Origin: SIG299 sp964544055
GTDB lineage: Bacteria > Bacillota > Clostridia > Lachnospirales > Lachnospiraceae
Assembly: GCA_964544055.1 (NCBI GenBank)
Contig: CAZJAA010000005.1
Coordinates: 28,463-92,462 of the forward strand
Direction: 5' to 3'
Length of the DNA: 64,000 nucleotides
The notes beneath the pieces were generated by a model. That model was not told where the DNA came from, made no database searches, and saw only the letters and a list, made by a program, of their open reading frames with translations. The position numbers and the translations under genes were made by a program. Of the stretch, positions 52,311 to 60,877 are shown one piece after another; the stretch's first letter is position 1, and every line of letters begins with the position of its first letter.

Positions 52311-53564
52311 TTAATCTTTCTTCATCATATTAGCATAACCTGAAACAGATTTTTTCTCTGTATTTGCGGAAGATGCTGTCTTTTCTGTGGTATAATTTTT
52401 TCCTGTGGCATTTGCATAGGAAGAAGTTGTATTTCGCTTTGGCTCCGGAGCCTGATGTCCATCAATGGATTTTGTCTGCATTTTTGCAAGCTCTGCCATC
52501 TGATTACCGGTAGCAATACCAAGCTTTTCTTTCTTTTTGGTCTGCTTTTCCACGTTTTTCTGAATCATTTCGTTCATATCCATTTTGTCAATATGACGGT
52601 TAATAAAGAATTGATAAATAATGGTAACTACCGTACTTGCTACCCAGTAAATGCCGACACAAATTGGAAACATCCAGCACATAAAACCAGAGATAAACGG
52701 CATAATATACATCATACTGTTCATGCTTTGTGCCATGGCGTTTTCTTCCATCTTTTTGTTTGTGTTCTTTGTCTTAGCCATGGAAAGCTTTGACTGAAGA
52801 AGCTGCGTTGCAATGGCAAGTACAGGAATTAACAGTGCCAGACTGAAACCATAATCACTCGGCTTATTCAAAATGTTAAAGCCGCCAATGGAATGAATGG
52901 CATTAATCTGTGTTACATTGGTATTGATAATGTCTGCTACGGATGGAAACTGCTCTGCAAGAGCTTCCCACTGGGTAGTACCAAACTTTGTCATAATATC
53001 AATCATATGGGCATTGGTTAAAAAACCTTCGCTCATTTCAGAAAAGTTTTTGGTTGCTACACCAAGTGCCGATGCCATGTCTGTCATGTAGGAAAAATAT
53101 TCCTGGTTTTTTATTCCTTCTGCGATGGCATTGTACAACTCATAAATATCCGGTACATAAGCAGGAATTGCGTAAATTACCCTATATAAAGCAAACATAA
53201 GTGGAAACATAATCAGCATTGGCAGACAGCCTGCGGTCGGACTGGTTCCGTACTTATCATACACAGCCTGCTGCTCCAACTGCATCATACGCATGGATTT
53301 TTCATCTTTTTTCCCTTTATATTTTTCCTGAATTGCAGTCAGCTCAGGATTCATAATATTGGACATTTTTGAAAATTTCTGCTGCTTTACTGTTAATGGT
53401 GTCATGAGCAGCTTTGTCACGATTGTAAACAAAACAACCGTAATAGCTACATTTTCAATGTGAAATAAACTCAGAAGTTCATACAGTAAATTAAATACCT
53501 GCCCAAATACCCAAGCAAACGGTCCTAAAAAACCGCCAATTTTCGTTATTACTATTAATTCCAA
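52311..53564 (-). CDS. yidC: Membrane protein insertase YidC
   Basis: A 417-residue insertase of the Gram-positive OxaA1 type. The start is a TTG, with AGGAGG nine bases upstream. The first membrane segment lies around residues 12-35, then VENVAITVVLFTIVTKLLMT-like sequence carries the groove arginine region with the cytoplasmic hairpin LTAIQEKYKGKKDEKSMRMM. GCLPMLIMFPLMFALYRVIY and the late MYIMPFISGFMCWMFPICVG are conserved helices. No lipobox is visible, unlike Bacillus SpoIIIJ. A long basic, low-complexity tail follows about residue 340. It inserts membrane proteins alone or with Sec. Confidence 0.94.
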   Translation of the reverse strand: MELIVITKIGGFLGPFAWVFGQVFNLLYELLSLFHIENVAITVVLFTIVTKLLMTPLTVKQQKFSKMSNIMNPELTAIQEKYKGKKDEKSMRMMQLEQQAVYDKYGTSPTAGCLPMLIMFPLMFALYRVIYAIPAYVPDIYELYNAIAEGIKNQEYFSYMTDMASALGVATKNFSEMSEGFLTNAHMIDIMTKFGTTQWEALAEQFPSVADIINTNVTQINAIHSIGGFNILNKPSDYGFSLALLIPVLAIATQLLQSKLSMAKTKNTNKKMEENAMAQSMNSMMYIMPFISGFMCWMFPICVGIYWVASTVVTIIYQFFINRHIDKMDMNEMIQKNVEKQTKKKEKLGIATGNQMAELAKMQTKSIDGHQAPEPKRNTTSSYANATGKNYTTEKTASSANTEKKSVSGYANMMKKD

Positions 53565-53720
53565 TTCAAATTTCCTCCTAAAATTTCGTCACCATTCTTT
53601 TTTCGGTAACCTTGCAGGTTCTTCATCCTGCTTACAAATAAATCAATGCCGGAATAAAAAAGCTTCAAAACGGATTTTTTACGCCAAAGCAGTATCGCCT
53701 GCGATAAAAACAAAAAATGG

Positions 53721-53933
53721 CTACGGTACAGGATCATATCCGCCTTTATGAAAAGGATGACAACGAAGTATCCTTTTCACAGCAAGATATGTGCCTTTTA
53801 CCACGCCATATTTTTCTAATGCCTCGATTGCATACTGAGAACAGGTAGGCACATAAATACATGTTGGCCGACCCTTTAAAGGAGAGATATACTTACGGTA
53901 CATTTTAATTAACTGAATCATTAACTGCTTCAT
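53721..53933 (-). CDS. yidD: Membrane protein insertion efficiency factor YidD
   Basis: A 70-residue protein. The start at 53933 (MKQLMIQLIKMYRKYISPL) matches the family N-terminus; longer frames read into rnpA. The core ISPLKGRPTCIYVPTCSQYA and the C-terminal RILRCHPFHKGGYDPVP are diagnostic. It assists YidC or Sec-dependent insertion at the membrane. It overlaps the end of rnpA by 29 bases and precedes yidC by about 156 bases. No strong ribosome site is seen, so it may rely on translational coupling. Confidence 0.92.
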   Translation of the reverse strand: MKQLMIQLIKMYRKYISPLKGRPTCIYVPTCSQYAIEALEKYGVVKGTYLAVKRILRCHPFHKGGYDPVP

Positions 53934-54267
53934 TTTTATAAATACCATGCATTTTTGCAAGATGTAAAAATGCACTTTCTATATCACTGAAATTTTTTCC
54001 TTTTGCACCCACTCGTGCTACAACAACTATGTCCCAACTACTATGGAACTTCTCATCATTCAATCGAAAACTCTCTCTTAACAGCCTGGCAATTCTGTGT
54101 CTTACTACGCTGTTACCGACTTTTTTGCTAACCGATATTCCAAGTCGGTTTTTTTTCATGTTATTTTTTAAAATGTACATGACCAGATACTTGTTGGCAT
54201 AAGATTTACCGGATTGATATACCTTTTTAAATTCGTCGTTTTTTTTAATTGACTCTGCCAATGCCAA
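53905..54267 (-). CDS. rnpA: Ribonuclease P protein component
   Basis: A 120-residue protein cofactor of RNase P, which matures tRNA 5' ends. A TTG start at 54267 is chosen because AAGGGG lies four bases upstream and the N-terminus then reads MALAESIKKNDEFKKVYQSG, matching the family; the open frame reaches back to 54327. The RNA-binding motif is NRLGISVSKKVGNSVVRHRI, then ARLLRESFR. It overlaps yidD. A hairpin between rpmH and rnpA probably lowers its level relative to L34. Confidence 0.94.
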   Translation of the reverse strand: MALAESIKKNDEFKKVYQSGKSYANKYLVMYILKNNMKKNRLGISVSKKVGNSVVRHRIARLLRESFRLNDEKFHSSWDIVVVARVGAKGKNFSDIESAFLHLAKMHGIYKNEAVNDSVN

Positions 54268-54341
54268 GTATCCCCTTTTTTTTAGCTGCTTGCCAAAATA
54301 AGCATACAGCACCTTTCTTTCTTGCAAAACAAAGAGAAGAA

Positions 54342-54364
54342 AAGGTCACAGTTTCTGCGACCTT
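54342..54364 (-). terminator. Attenuating hairpin between rpmH and rnpA
   Basis: AAGGTC-CAG and CTG-GACCTT pair around a three-base loop, followed on the minus strand by TTTTCTTCTCTTTG. It overlaps the rpmH stop codon. Confidence 0.65.
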
Positions 54365-54500
54365 ATGCGGAAATTTTATGTCTGCCCTTTGCTCTTCTTG
54401 CGGATAAAACCTTTCTACCGTTAGCTGTGCTCATTCTGGAACGGAATCCATGAACCTTTGCTCTCTGTCTCTTCTTAGGCTGAAATGTCATCTTTGCCAT
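54363..54500 (-). CDS. rpmH: 50S ribosomal protein L34
   Basis: A 45-residue ribosomal protein, too short for most ORF thresholds. It begins MAKMTFQPKKRQRAKVHGFR and ends KGRHKISA, the L34 family pattern. AGGAGG precedes the ATG by eight bases. An MTF start at codon 4 is also possible and would give the 42-residue form. It is the first gene of the leftward operon from the origin and is divergent from dnaA. Confidence 0.97.
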   Translation of the reverse strand: MAKMTFQPKKRQRAKVHGFRSRMSTANGRKVLSARRAKGRHKISA

Positions 54501-54579
54501 ATCGTTACACCTCCTTCATACCTATTAAAAATGCAAAACATCATGCATATTTCTTCTATTATAGATACATAACATGGTT

Positions 54580-54608
54580 ATTATAGTTTATAAAATCCGT
54601 TACGTCAA
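54580..54608 (-). promoter_or_regulatory. rpmH promoter
   Basis: On the minus strand TTGACG (54603-54608) and TATAAT (54580-54585) are 17 bases apart, close to the sigma-A consensus. Confidence 0.8.
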
Positions 54609-54658
54609 GCAGTTTTTTTTACTTAATTACTTTTTTTTCGCTGACACCTCGTAATTAT

Positions 54659-54687
54659 TTGCATTTTTAATAATTTTTTGATATAAT
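54659..54687 (+). promoter_or_regulatory. dnaA promoter
   Basis: TTGCAT (54659-54664) and TATAAT (54682-54687) with a 17-base spacer, about 36 bases before the dnaA start. No obvious DnaA box overlaps it. Confidence 0.75.
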
Positions 54688-54722
54688 ACAATTAGGTATG
54701 CTATAAGAAAATGGAGGACTCT

Positions 54723-56057
54723 ATGGAAAAAGTAATAAAAGAAAAATGGAATGATATTTTAGAGTTCATGAAAACAGAATATAACATTACAGATGTCGCA
54801 TATCGTACCTGGTTGCTTCCGCTGTCAGTGCATTCTGTTACAGATAATACAATTATCATTTCCGTAGATGATTCAAAAATTGCAGCAACAATGCTGGATT
54901 TTATAAAAAACAAATATGGACAATTTTTAAAAACCGCAATTGCAGAAATGTTTGACCAGGAGTTTGAGCTTCAATATGTGCTTTCCAGTAATGCACCGAC
55001 AGAAAATATTTCTCCAAAAGCAAAAAATGAAAGTTACAACGGTTTAAACCCAAAGTACACCTTTGATACCTTTGTCATCGGCAACAATAACAAATTTGCA
55101 CATGCGGCTGCTCTTGCCGTTGCAGACAGCCCGGCAGAGGTTTATAATCCTTTGTTTATTTATGGTGGCGTGGGACTCGGAAAAACTCACCTGATGCACT
55201 CCGTAGCGCATTACATTCTGGACAATAATCCGGATGCCAAGGTAATGTACGTTACCAGTGAAAAGTTTACCAACGAATTAATTCAGGCAATCCGCAACAA
55301 AACTACAATAGAATTTCGTGAGAAATACCGCAATAATGATGTCCTGTTAATTGACGATATTCAGTTTATCAGCGGAAAAGAAAGTACCCAGGAAGAATTT
55401 TTCCATACATTTAATGCTCTGCATGAAGCAAAAAAACAGATAATTATCTCCAGTGACCGTCCTCCAAAGGAAATCAAAACCTTAGAAGACCGTCTCCGTT
55501 CCCGTTTTGAGTGGGGCGTAATTGCCGATATTCAAAGCCCGGACTATGAAACAAGAATGGCAATCCTGAATAAAAAAATCGAAGCAGACGGAATTTCCGT
55601 AGAGCCTCATATTCTCGAATACATTGCCACTAACGTAAAATCAAATATCCGTGAATTGGAAGGCAGCTTAAGCAAATTAATTGCCCTTTCTCGGTTAAAG
55701 AAAAAAGAAATCAATATGGATCTTGTGGTAGAAGCAATTCAGGATTATGTCAGTGCCGATGCCGAACATACCGTAACGCTTTCTTACATAGTAGATATCG
55801 TTGCCGATCACTTCAGCCTGACACCGCAGGAAATTTACTCGAAAAACCGCAGTAAGAACATTGCTTATCCAAGACAAATTGCTATGTATATGTGCCGCAG
55901 ATATCTGAATATGTCTCTTGTGGACATTGGAAAGGCAATTGGAGACAAGGATCATACCACGGTAATGCACGCTTGCAAAAAAATAGAGGAAGATTTAAAA
56001 GAAGACGCTTCCTTACAAAATACTCTTGATATTTTAGTAAAAAAGTTAAATTTGTAA
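54723..56057 (+). CDS. dnaA: Chromosomal replication initiator DnaA
   Basis: A 444-residue AAA+ initiator that binds DnaA boxes and melts the origin. The start at 54723 (MEKVIKEKWNDIL) has GGAGG five bases upstream. Domain I (1-80) is followed by a short linker, the AAA+ domain with Walker A YGGVGLGKTHLMHSVAHYI, Walker B VLLIDDIQFISGKE and sensor I IISSDRPPKEI, and the C-terminal DNA-binding domain with the signature GDKDHTTVMHACKKIEEDL. It heads the rightward origin operon. Confidence 0.97.
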   Translation: MEKVIKEKWNDILEFMKTEYNITDVAYRTWLLPLSVHSVTDNTIIISVDDSKIAATMLDFIKNKYGQFLKTAIAEMFDQEFELQYVLSSNAPTENISPKAKNESYNGLNPKYTFDTFVIGNNNKFAHAAALAVADSPAEVYNPLFIYGGVGLGKTHLMHSVAHYILDNNPDAKVMYVTSEKFTNELIQAIRNKTTIEFREKYRNNDVLLIDDIQFISGKESTQEEFFHTFNALHEAKKQIIISSDRPPKEIKTLEDRLRSRFEWGVIADIQSPDYETRMAILNKKIEADGISVEPHILEYIATNVKSNIRELEGSLSKLIALSRLKKKEINMDLVVEAIQDYVSADAEHTVTLSYIVDIVADHFSLTPQEIYSKNRSKNIAYPRQIAMYMCRRYLNMSLVDIGKAIGDKDHTTVMHACKKIEEDLKEDASLQNTLDILVKKLNL

Positions 56058-56377
56058 TTGTGTTATATTAATATAGAAGAAACTCATTTCATATTTCGCA
56101 CAGATGTGTGGATAGGTATTGTGGATAACTTGTTAATTTATGTGAATAACTTAACTTTATGACATTTTAGTATGTTAATAATTCACATTCATTCAACAGA
56201 AAATTCAGTTTCCGTTCACAACGCTTTTTTTCGGAAAAGGCTTTGTTTTTCGGACATACTGGACTTACCCACAAATTCACATTCACCTACTTATAATACT
56301 ATAATTAATTATAAATAAATATTTACGGATTTTTCATCCGCATAGCTTTTAACAAAAACCCGAAGGGAGAAATTCAC
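56058..56377. other. Probable oriC with DnaA boxes and AT-rich unwinding region
   Basis: The dnaA-dnaN gap holds TGTGGATAG (56107-56115), TGTGGATAA (56120-56128, perfect box), TGTGAATAA (56141-56149) and TTACCCACA (56275-56283), plus weaker TTCACA forms. An AT-only stretch (ACTTATAATACTATAATTAA, about 56289-56326) lies on the dnaN side and suits unwinding. The position and gene orientation agree with bidirectional initiation here. Confidence 0.8.
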
Positions 56378-57487
56378 ATGAAAATTACATGCAAAAAAAA
56401 CGAAATTTTAAACAGCGTCAATATTTCATTAAAGGCTGTACCTGCAAAATCCACGATGCCGATTTTGGAATGCATTATCATTGAAGTTACTGAAAACACC
56501 ATTAAATTTATTACAAACGACATGGAATTGGGTATCGAAACAATAGTAAACGGTCTGATTACTTCAGCAGGAAGCGTTGCAGTAAATGCTAAAATTTTCT
56601 CCGACATTATCAGAAAGCTTCCGGACAGTGATGTTGTAATTGAAACCGATTCCAATTTTATGATAACAATCAGCTGTGAAAAATCCGTATTTACCATTGC
56701 CGGAAAAAGCGGCGATGAATTTCCGGCTCTGCCAAATATCGAGAAAAAGGAACCACTGGTAATTTCACAGTTTTCATTAAAAGAAATTATTCGTCAGACC
56801 GTATTTTCAATTTCTGACAATGAAAGCAATAAAATTATGACCGGGGAACTGTTCGAAATTAATGACAACGAATTTAAAGTTGTTTCACTGGATGGTCTCA
56901 GAATTTCCATCCGTAAAATTTTCTTAAAAGACAACTACAAAGCAACCAAAGTAATTGTTCCGGGTAAGACGCTAAATGAAATTAGTAAAATTCTTTCCGG
57001 TGAAATGGAAAATGAAGTACGTATTTATTTTTCCGAATGCCATATTTTGTTTGAGTTTGACAACACCATCGTATTGTCCCGTTTAATAGAAGGAGAATAC
57101 TATAAAATTAACCAGATGCTTTCGGGGGATTACGAAACAAAACTCACGGTAAACCGTAAAACATTTTTAGACTGTATCGACCGTGCAACTTTATTAATCA
57201 AAGAAAATGAAAAGAAACCGATTGTTCTTGCAATTACGGAAAGTTCCATGGAGCTTCGTGTAAATTCTTCACTTGGTTCGATGAATGAAGAAATGGAAAT
57301 CGATAAAATGGGAAAAAATATTTTAATCGGTTTTAATCCAAAGTTCCTTATTGATGCACTTCGTGTTATTGATGATGAAGAGGTTACGATTTATATGACA
57401 AATCCAAAAGCTCCATGTTTCATTAAAAATCAGGAAGAAAGCTATATTTATTTAATTCTTCCAATCAATTTGGGCGTTGTGAGATAA
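56378..57487 (+). CDS. dnaN: DNA polymerase III beta subunit (sliding clamp)
   Basis: A 369-residue clamp forming a ring that tethers the replicative polymerase. Three similar domains are apparent: N-terminal MKITCKKNEILNSVNISLKA with PAKSTMPILECI, middle SGDEFPALP, and the C-terminal NPKFLIDALRVIDDEEVTIY ending in YLILPINLGVVR, close to the usual LP(M/V) partner-binding tail. A GGGAG site precedes the ATG. It lies after oriC and 12 bases before yaaA. Confidence 0.96.
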   Translation: MKITCKKNEILNSVNISLKAVPAKSTMPILECIIIEVTENTIKFITNDMELGIETIVNGLITSAGSVAVNAKIFSDIIRKLPDSDVVIETDSNFMITISCEKSVFTIAGKSGDEFPALPNIEKKEPLVISQFSLKEIIRQTVFSISDNESNKIMTGELFEINDNEFKVVSLDGLRISIRKIFLKDNYKATKVIVPGKTLNEISKILSGEMENEVRIYFSECHILFEFDNTIVLSRLIEGEYYKINQMLSGDYETKLTVNRKTFLDCIDRATLLIKENEKKPIVLAITESSMELRVNSSLGSMNEEMEIDKMGKNILIGFNPKFLIDALRVIDDEEVTIYMTNPKAPCFIKNQEESYIYLILPINLGVVR

Positions 57488-57499
57488 GAAAGGAATAAA

Positions 57500-57709
57500 A
57501 TGGAAACAATTATATTAAGAGAAGATTTTATCAAGCTCGGACAGGCATTAAAAGCAGCCGGTCTGGTAGAATCCGGTGTGGAAGCAAAAATGGTAATTCT
57601 TGATGGTCAGGTTAGTGTAAACGGACAAATCGAAATTCAGAGAGGAAAAAAGCTCTATGACGGAGATATTGTTTCTTTCCGGGGCGAAGAAATCAGAATT
57701 GTAAAATGA
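57500..57709 (+). CDS. yaaA: S4-domain RNA-binding protein YaaA
   Basis: A 69-residue protein of the S4/YaaA family found between dnaN and recF in Firmicutes. The core IKLGQALKAAGLVESGVEAK and VNGQIEIQRGKKLYDGDIV is the S4 RNA-binding fold. A role in ribosome maturation has been suggested for the family. AAGGA precedes the ATG. The stop TGA overlaps the ATG of recF, so the two are translationally coupled. Confidence 0.93.
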   Translation: METIILREDFIKLGQALKAAGLVESGVEAKMVILDGQVSVNGQIEIQRGKKLYDGDIVSFRGEEIRIVK

Positions 57710-58800
57710 TAGTAAAGCAGATTGAACTACACAACTTCAGAAATTACGAAACCCTAAGCCTGAATTTATCCGATCAGGTAAATATATTCTACGGTGATAA
57801 TGCCCAGGGAAAAACAAATATTTTAGAGTCTGTCTATGTATGCAGTACAACAAAGTCCCACAAAGGCAGCAAAGACCGTGAAATGATAAAAATAGGGGAA
57901 GAAGAAGGTCATATACGAATGCACCTTGAAAAAAAGGGGATTCCGCATCGTATTGATATGCATTTGAAAAAAAACAAAACAAAAGGCGTGGCAATTGACG
58001 GTATTCCCATCCGAAAATCTACCGAGCTGTTTGGGATGATGAATGTGGTATTCTTTTCACCGGAGGATTTAAGCATGATAAAAAATGGTCCCGGAGAACG
58101 ACGCCGTTTTATGGATTTGGAGTTGTGTCAGTTAAATAAGCTGTATTTGTATCATTTATCGAATTACAATAAAATTTTAAATCAGAGAAACAATTTATTA
58201 AAGCAAATTTCCTTTAACAGCAGTTTAAACGATACGCTGGATATTTGGGAGCAGCAGCTTTGTGACTTTGGAAAAAAAATTATTGAGGGTCGGGCAGAAT
58301 TCATTTTGGAAATGAATGAGCTTGTAAGTGAAATCCATGAAACCATTTCCGGTGGAAAAGAAAGACTGTCCATCCGGTATGAACCAAGTGCCGCAAAGGA
58401 GGAACTGGAGGATAAAATAAAAAAATCTAGAGAACAAGATGTGTTCAGAAAAGCTACTGGGTATGGACCACACAGGGACGACATCAGTTTTTATGTCGGC
58501 AGTCAAAATTTAAAACTGTATGGTTCGCAGGGACAGCAAAGAACGGCAGCTTTAGCTTTAAAACTTGCGGAAATTGAGCTTGTAAGAAAAAAAATTGGAG
58601 AAAATCCGGTTCTTTTACTGGATGATGTATTGTCAGAACTGGATCGAAAGCGTCAGCATCAGTTACTGAACAGTATGAACGGAATCCAGACATTGATTAC
58701 ATGTACCGGTCTGGAAGAATTTGTAGGAGATCGAAAAAAATTTAATCACATTTTTCATGTGGTAAACGGAACAGTAAACGAAAATGCCTATTTGAACTGA
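57706..58800 (+). CDS. recF: DNA replication and repair protein RecF
   Basis: A 364-residue SMC-like ATPase helping RecA load at single-strand gaps. Walker A is YGDNAQGKTNILESVYVCST. The ABC-type signature region is LKLYGSQGQQRTAALALKLA, and Walker B is NPVLLLDDVLSELDRKR. Length is normal. It overlaps yaaA by four bases (ATGA). Its stop codon is followed after three bases by the leader repeat of gyrB. Confidence 0.95.
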   Translation: MIVKQIELHNFRNYETLSLNLSDQVNIFYGDNAQGKTNILESVYVCSTTKSHKGSKDREMIKIGEEEGHIRMHLEKKGIPHRIDMHLKKNKTKGVAIDGIPIRKSTELFGMMNVVFFSPEDLSMIKNGPGERRRFMDLELCQLNKLYLYHLSNYNKILNQRNNLLKQISFNSSLNDTLDIWEQQLCDFGKKIIEGRAEFILEMNELVSEIHETISGGKERLSIRYEPSAAKEELEDKIKKSREQDVFRKATGYGPHRDDISFYVGSQNLKLYGSQGQQRTAALALKLAEIELVRKKIGENPVLLLDDVLSELDRKRQHQLLNSMNGIQTLITCTGLEEFVGDRKKFNHIFHVVNGTVNENAYLN

Positions 58801-58803
58801 AAA

Positions 58804-58886
58804 TGTCACAAATAGGTGCCTTGATGCGGCATCAGAACTTTCTGGTGCGCTTCCTCAAATGAAAAAGAACGTTATCTGAATGGAGG
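58804..58886 (+). repeat. Leader repeat family, gyrB copy
   Basis: It runs from TGTCACAAATAGG through CAGAACTTTCTGGTGCGCTT to AAAGAACGTTATCTGAATGG, and ends at the gyrB ribosome site. It shares the order of conserved blocks with the copies before parA and degS. Confidence 0.7.
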
Positions 58887-58893
58887 ATTTAAG

Positions 58894-60810
58894 ATGAGCA
58901 CGGAATACGGAGCAGAGCAAATTCAAATTCTGGAAGGTCTGGAAGCAGTAAGAAAAAGACCGGGTATGTATATTGGCAGTACATCTGCAAGAGGTCTTCA
59001 TCATCTTGTTTATGAAATTGTAGACAATGCAATTGATGAAGCACTGGCAGGCTATTGTGATACGATTGATGTTTCCATTAATGCAGATAATTCTATTACG
59101 GTAATTGATAACGGACGTGGTATCCCTGTAGAAATCAACAAGAAAAAAGGAATTTCTACGGTAGAGGTCGTATTTACCATTCTTCATGCCGGCGGTAAAT
59201 TTGGCGGTGGAGGATACAAGGTATCCGGTGGCTTGCACGGAGTTGGTGCATCTGTTGTAAATGCACTTTCTAACTGGCTGGAAGTGGTTGTCGAAAAAGA
59301 CGGTAAAATGTATAAACAGCGTTATGAAAAAGGAAAGCCAGTAACGGCACTTACTGAAATTGGCAATTCCGAACGTACCGGTTCTACCGTTACATTTCTT
59401 CCGGATGACACCATTTTTGAAGAAACCGTATTTGATTATGATACCCTGCGCCAGCGTCTGCGGGAAATGGCTTTTTTAACCAAAGGCATTAAAATTATTT
59501 TCCGTGATAAAAGAGAAGGACAGGAAAAAGAAAAGGTTTTCCATTATGAGGGCGGTATCAAGGAATACGTCGAGTATTTAAACAAAGGAAAAACAGCACT
59601 TTATCCGGAAATCATTTACTGTGAAGGCGAGAAAAACGGTGTTTATGTGGAAGTTGCCATGCAGCATAATGATGGCTATAACGAAGGCTGTTACAGCTTT
59701 GTAAACAATATTACAACACCAGAGGGCGGTACGCATCTGGTTGGCTTTAAAAATGCCCTGACAAAAATCTTTAATGATTATGCAAGAGAAAAGAAGTTTT
59801 TAAAGGATAACGAACAGAATTTGTCTGGTGAGGATATCCGGGAAGGTTTAACAGCAATTATCAGTGTTAAAATTTCAGAGCCGCAGTTTGAAGGCCAGAC
59901 AAAACAGAAGCTTGGAAACAGTGAAGCAAGAGGCGCAGTAGAAGAAGTAGTAAGCAAAAAGCTCCGTTATTTTGTGGAACAAAATCCGGCTATTGCAAAG
60001 GCAATCTGCGAAAAATCTGTACTTGCCCAGCGTGCGCGTGATGCCGCAAGAAAAGCAAGAGATTTAACAAGAAGAAAGTCTGCGTTAGATGGCATGAGTC
60101 TTCCGGGCAAGCTGGCAGACTGCTCCGATAAGGATCCAAGCAAATGTGAAATTTACATCGTAGAGGGTGACTCTGCGGGTGGTTCCGCAAAAACAGCACG
60201 TTCCCGTGCAACTCAGGCAATTTTGCCGCTGCGCGGTAAAATATTAAACGTAGAAAAAGCAAGACTGGACCGAATTTTAGGCAATCAGGAAATCCGCTCC
60301 ATGATTACAGCGTTTGGTACGGGAATCGGAGAAGATTTTGATATCAGCAGGCTGCGTTACCATAAAATCATTATCATGACCGATGCGGATGTGGACGGTG
60401 CACATATTGCAACACTGATGCTCACATTTTTGTACCGCTTTATGCCAGAGCTGATTCGTCAGGGTTATGTTTACCTGGCGCAGCCACCGCTTTATAAAAT
60501 CGAAAAAAATAAGAGTGTATGGTATGCTTACAGCGATGAAGAATTAAATGCAATTCTTACCGAAATCGGCCGTGACCAGAATAACAAGATTCAGCGTTAT
60601 AAAGGTCTTGGTGAAATGGATGCCGAACAGCTTTGGGACACCACCATGGATCCGGAAAAGCGGATTTTGTTAAAGGTAAATATTGATGACGAATCCACTT
60701 CTGAGCTGGATGTTACTTTTACAACACTGATGGGTGATGAAGTAGAGCCTAGACGAGAATTTATTGAAGCAAATGCAAAATATGTGCAGAATCTTGATTT
60801 TAATGCTTAA
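58894..60810 (+). CDS. gyrB: DNA gyrase subunit B
   Basis: A 638-residue ATPase subunit of gyrase. The GHKL ATPase domain has EGLEAVRKRPGMYIGSTSAR, VDNAIDEALAGYCD and VSGGLHGVGASVVNALS. The TOPRIM domain has YIVEGDSAGGSAKTARSR and PLRGKILNVEKARLD, with the acidic pair in TDADVDGAHI. GGAGG precedes the ATG, provided by the leader repeat. gyrA follows after 67 bases, giving the usual recF-gyrB-gyrA order. No odd substitutions were noticed. Confidence 0.97.
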   Translation: MSTEYGAEQIQILEGLEAVRKRPGMYIGSTSARGLHHLVYEIVDNAIDEALAGYCDTIDVSINADNSITVIDNGRGIPVEINKKKGISTVEVVFTILHAGGKFGGGGYKVSGGLHGVGASVVNALSNWLEVVVEKDGKMYKQRYEKGKPVTALTEIGNSERTGSTVTFLPDDTIFEETVFDYDTLRQRLREMAFLTKGIKIIFRDKREGQEKEKVFHYEGGIKEYVEYLNKGKTALYPEIIYCEGEKNGVYVEVAMQHNDGYNEGCYSFVNNITTPEGGTHLVGFKNALTKIFNDYAREKKFLKDNEQNLSGEDIREGLTAIISVKISEPQFEGQTKQKLGNSEARGAVEEVVSKKLRYFVEQNPAIAKAICEKSVLAQRARDAARKARDLTRRKSALDGMSLPGKLADCSDKDPSKCEIYIVEGDSAGGSAKTARSRATQAILPLRGKILNVEKARLDRILGNQEIRSMITAFGTGIGEDFDISRLRYHKIIIMTDADVDGAHIATLMLTFLYRFMPELIRQGYVYLAQPPLYKIEKNKSVWYAYSDEELNAILTEIGRDQNNKIQRYKGLGEMDAEQLWDTTMDPEKRILLKVNIDDESTSELDVTFTTLMGDEVEPRREFIEANAKYVQNLDFNA

Positions 60811-60877
60811 GTGAAAGTAAATTATCTGCCTGCGGATGTGGGCTGGCATTTTCTTACAGAAAATAAGGAGAATAGAT

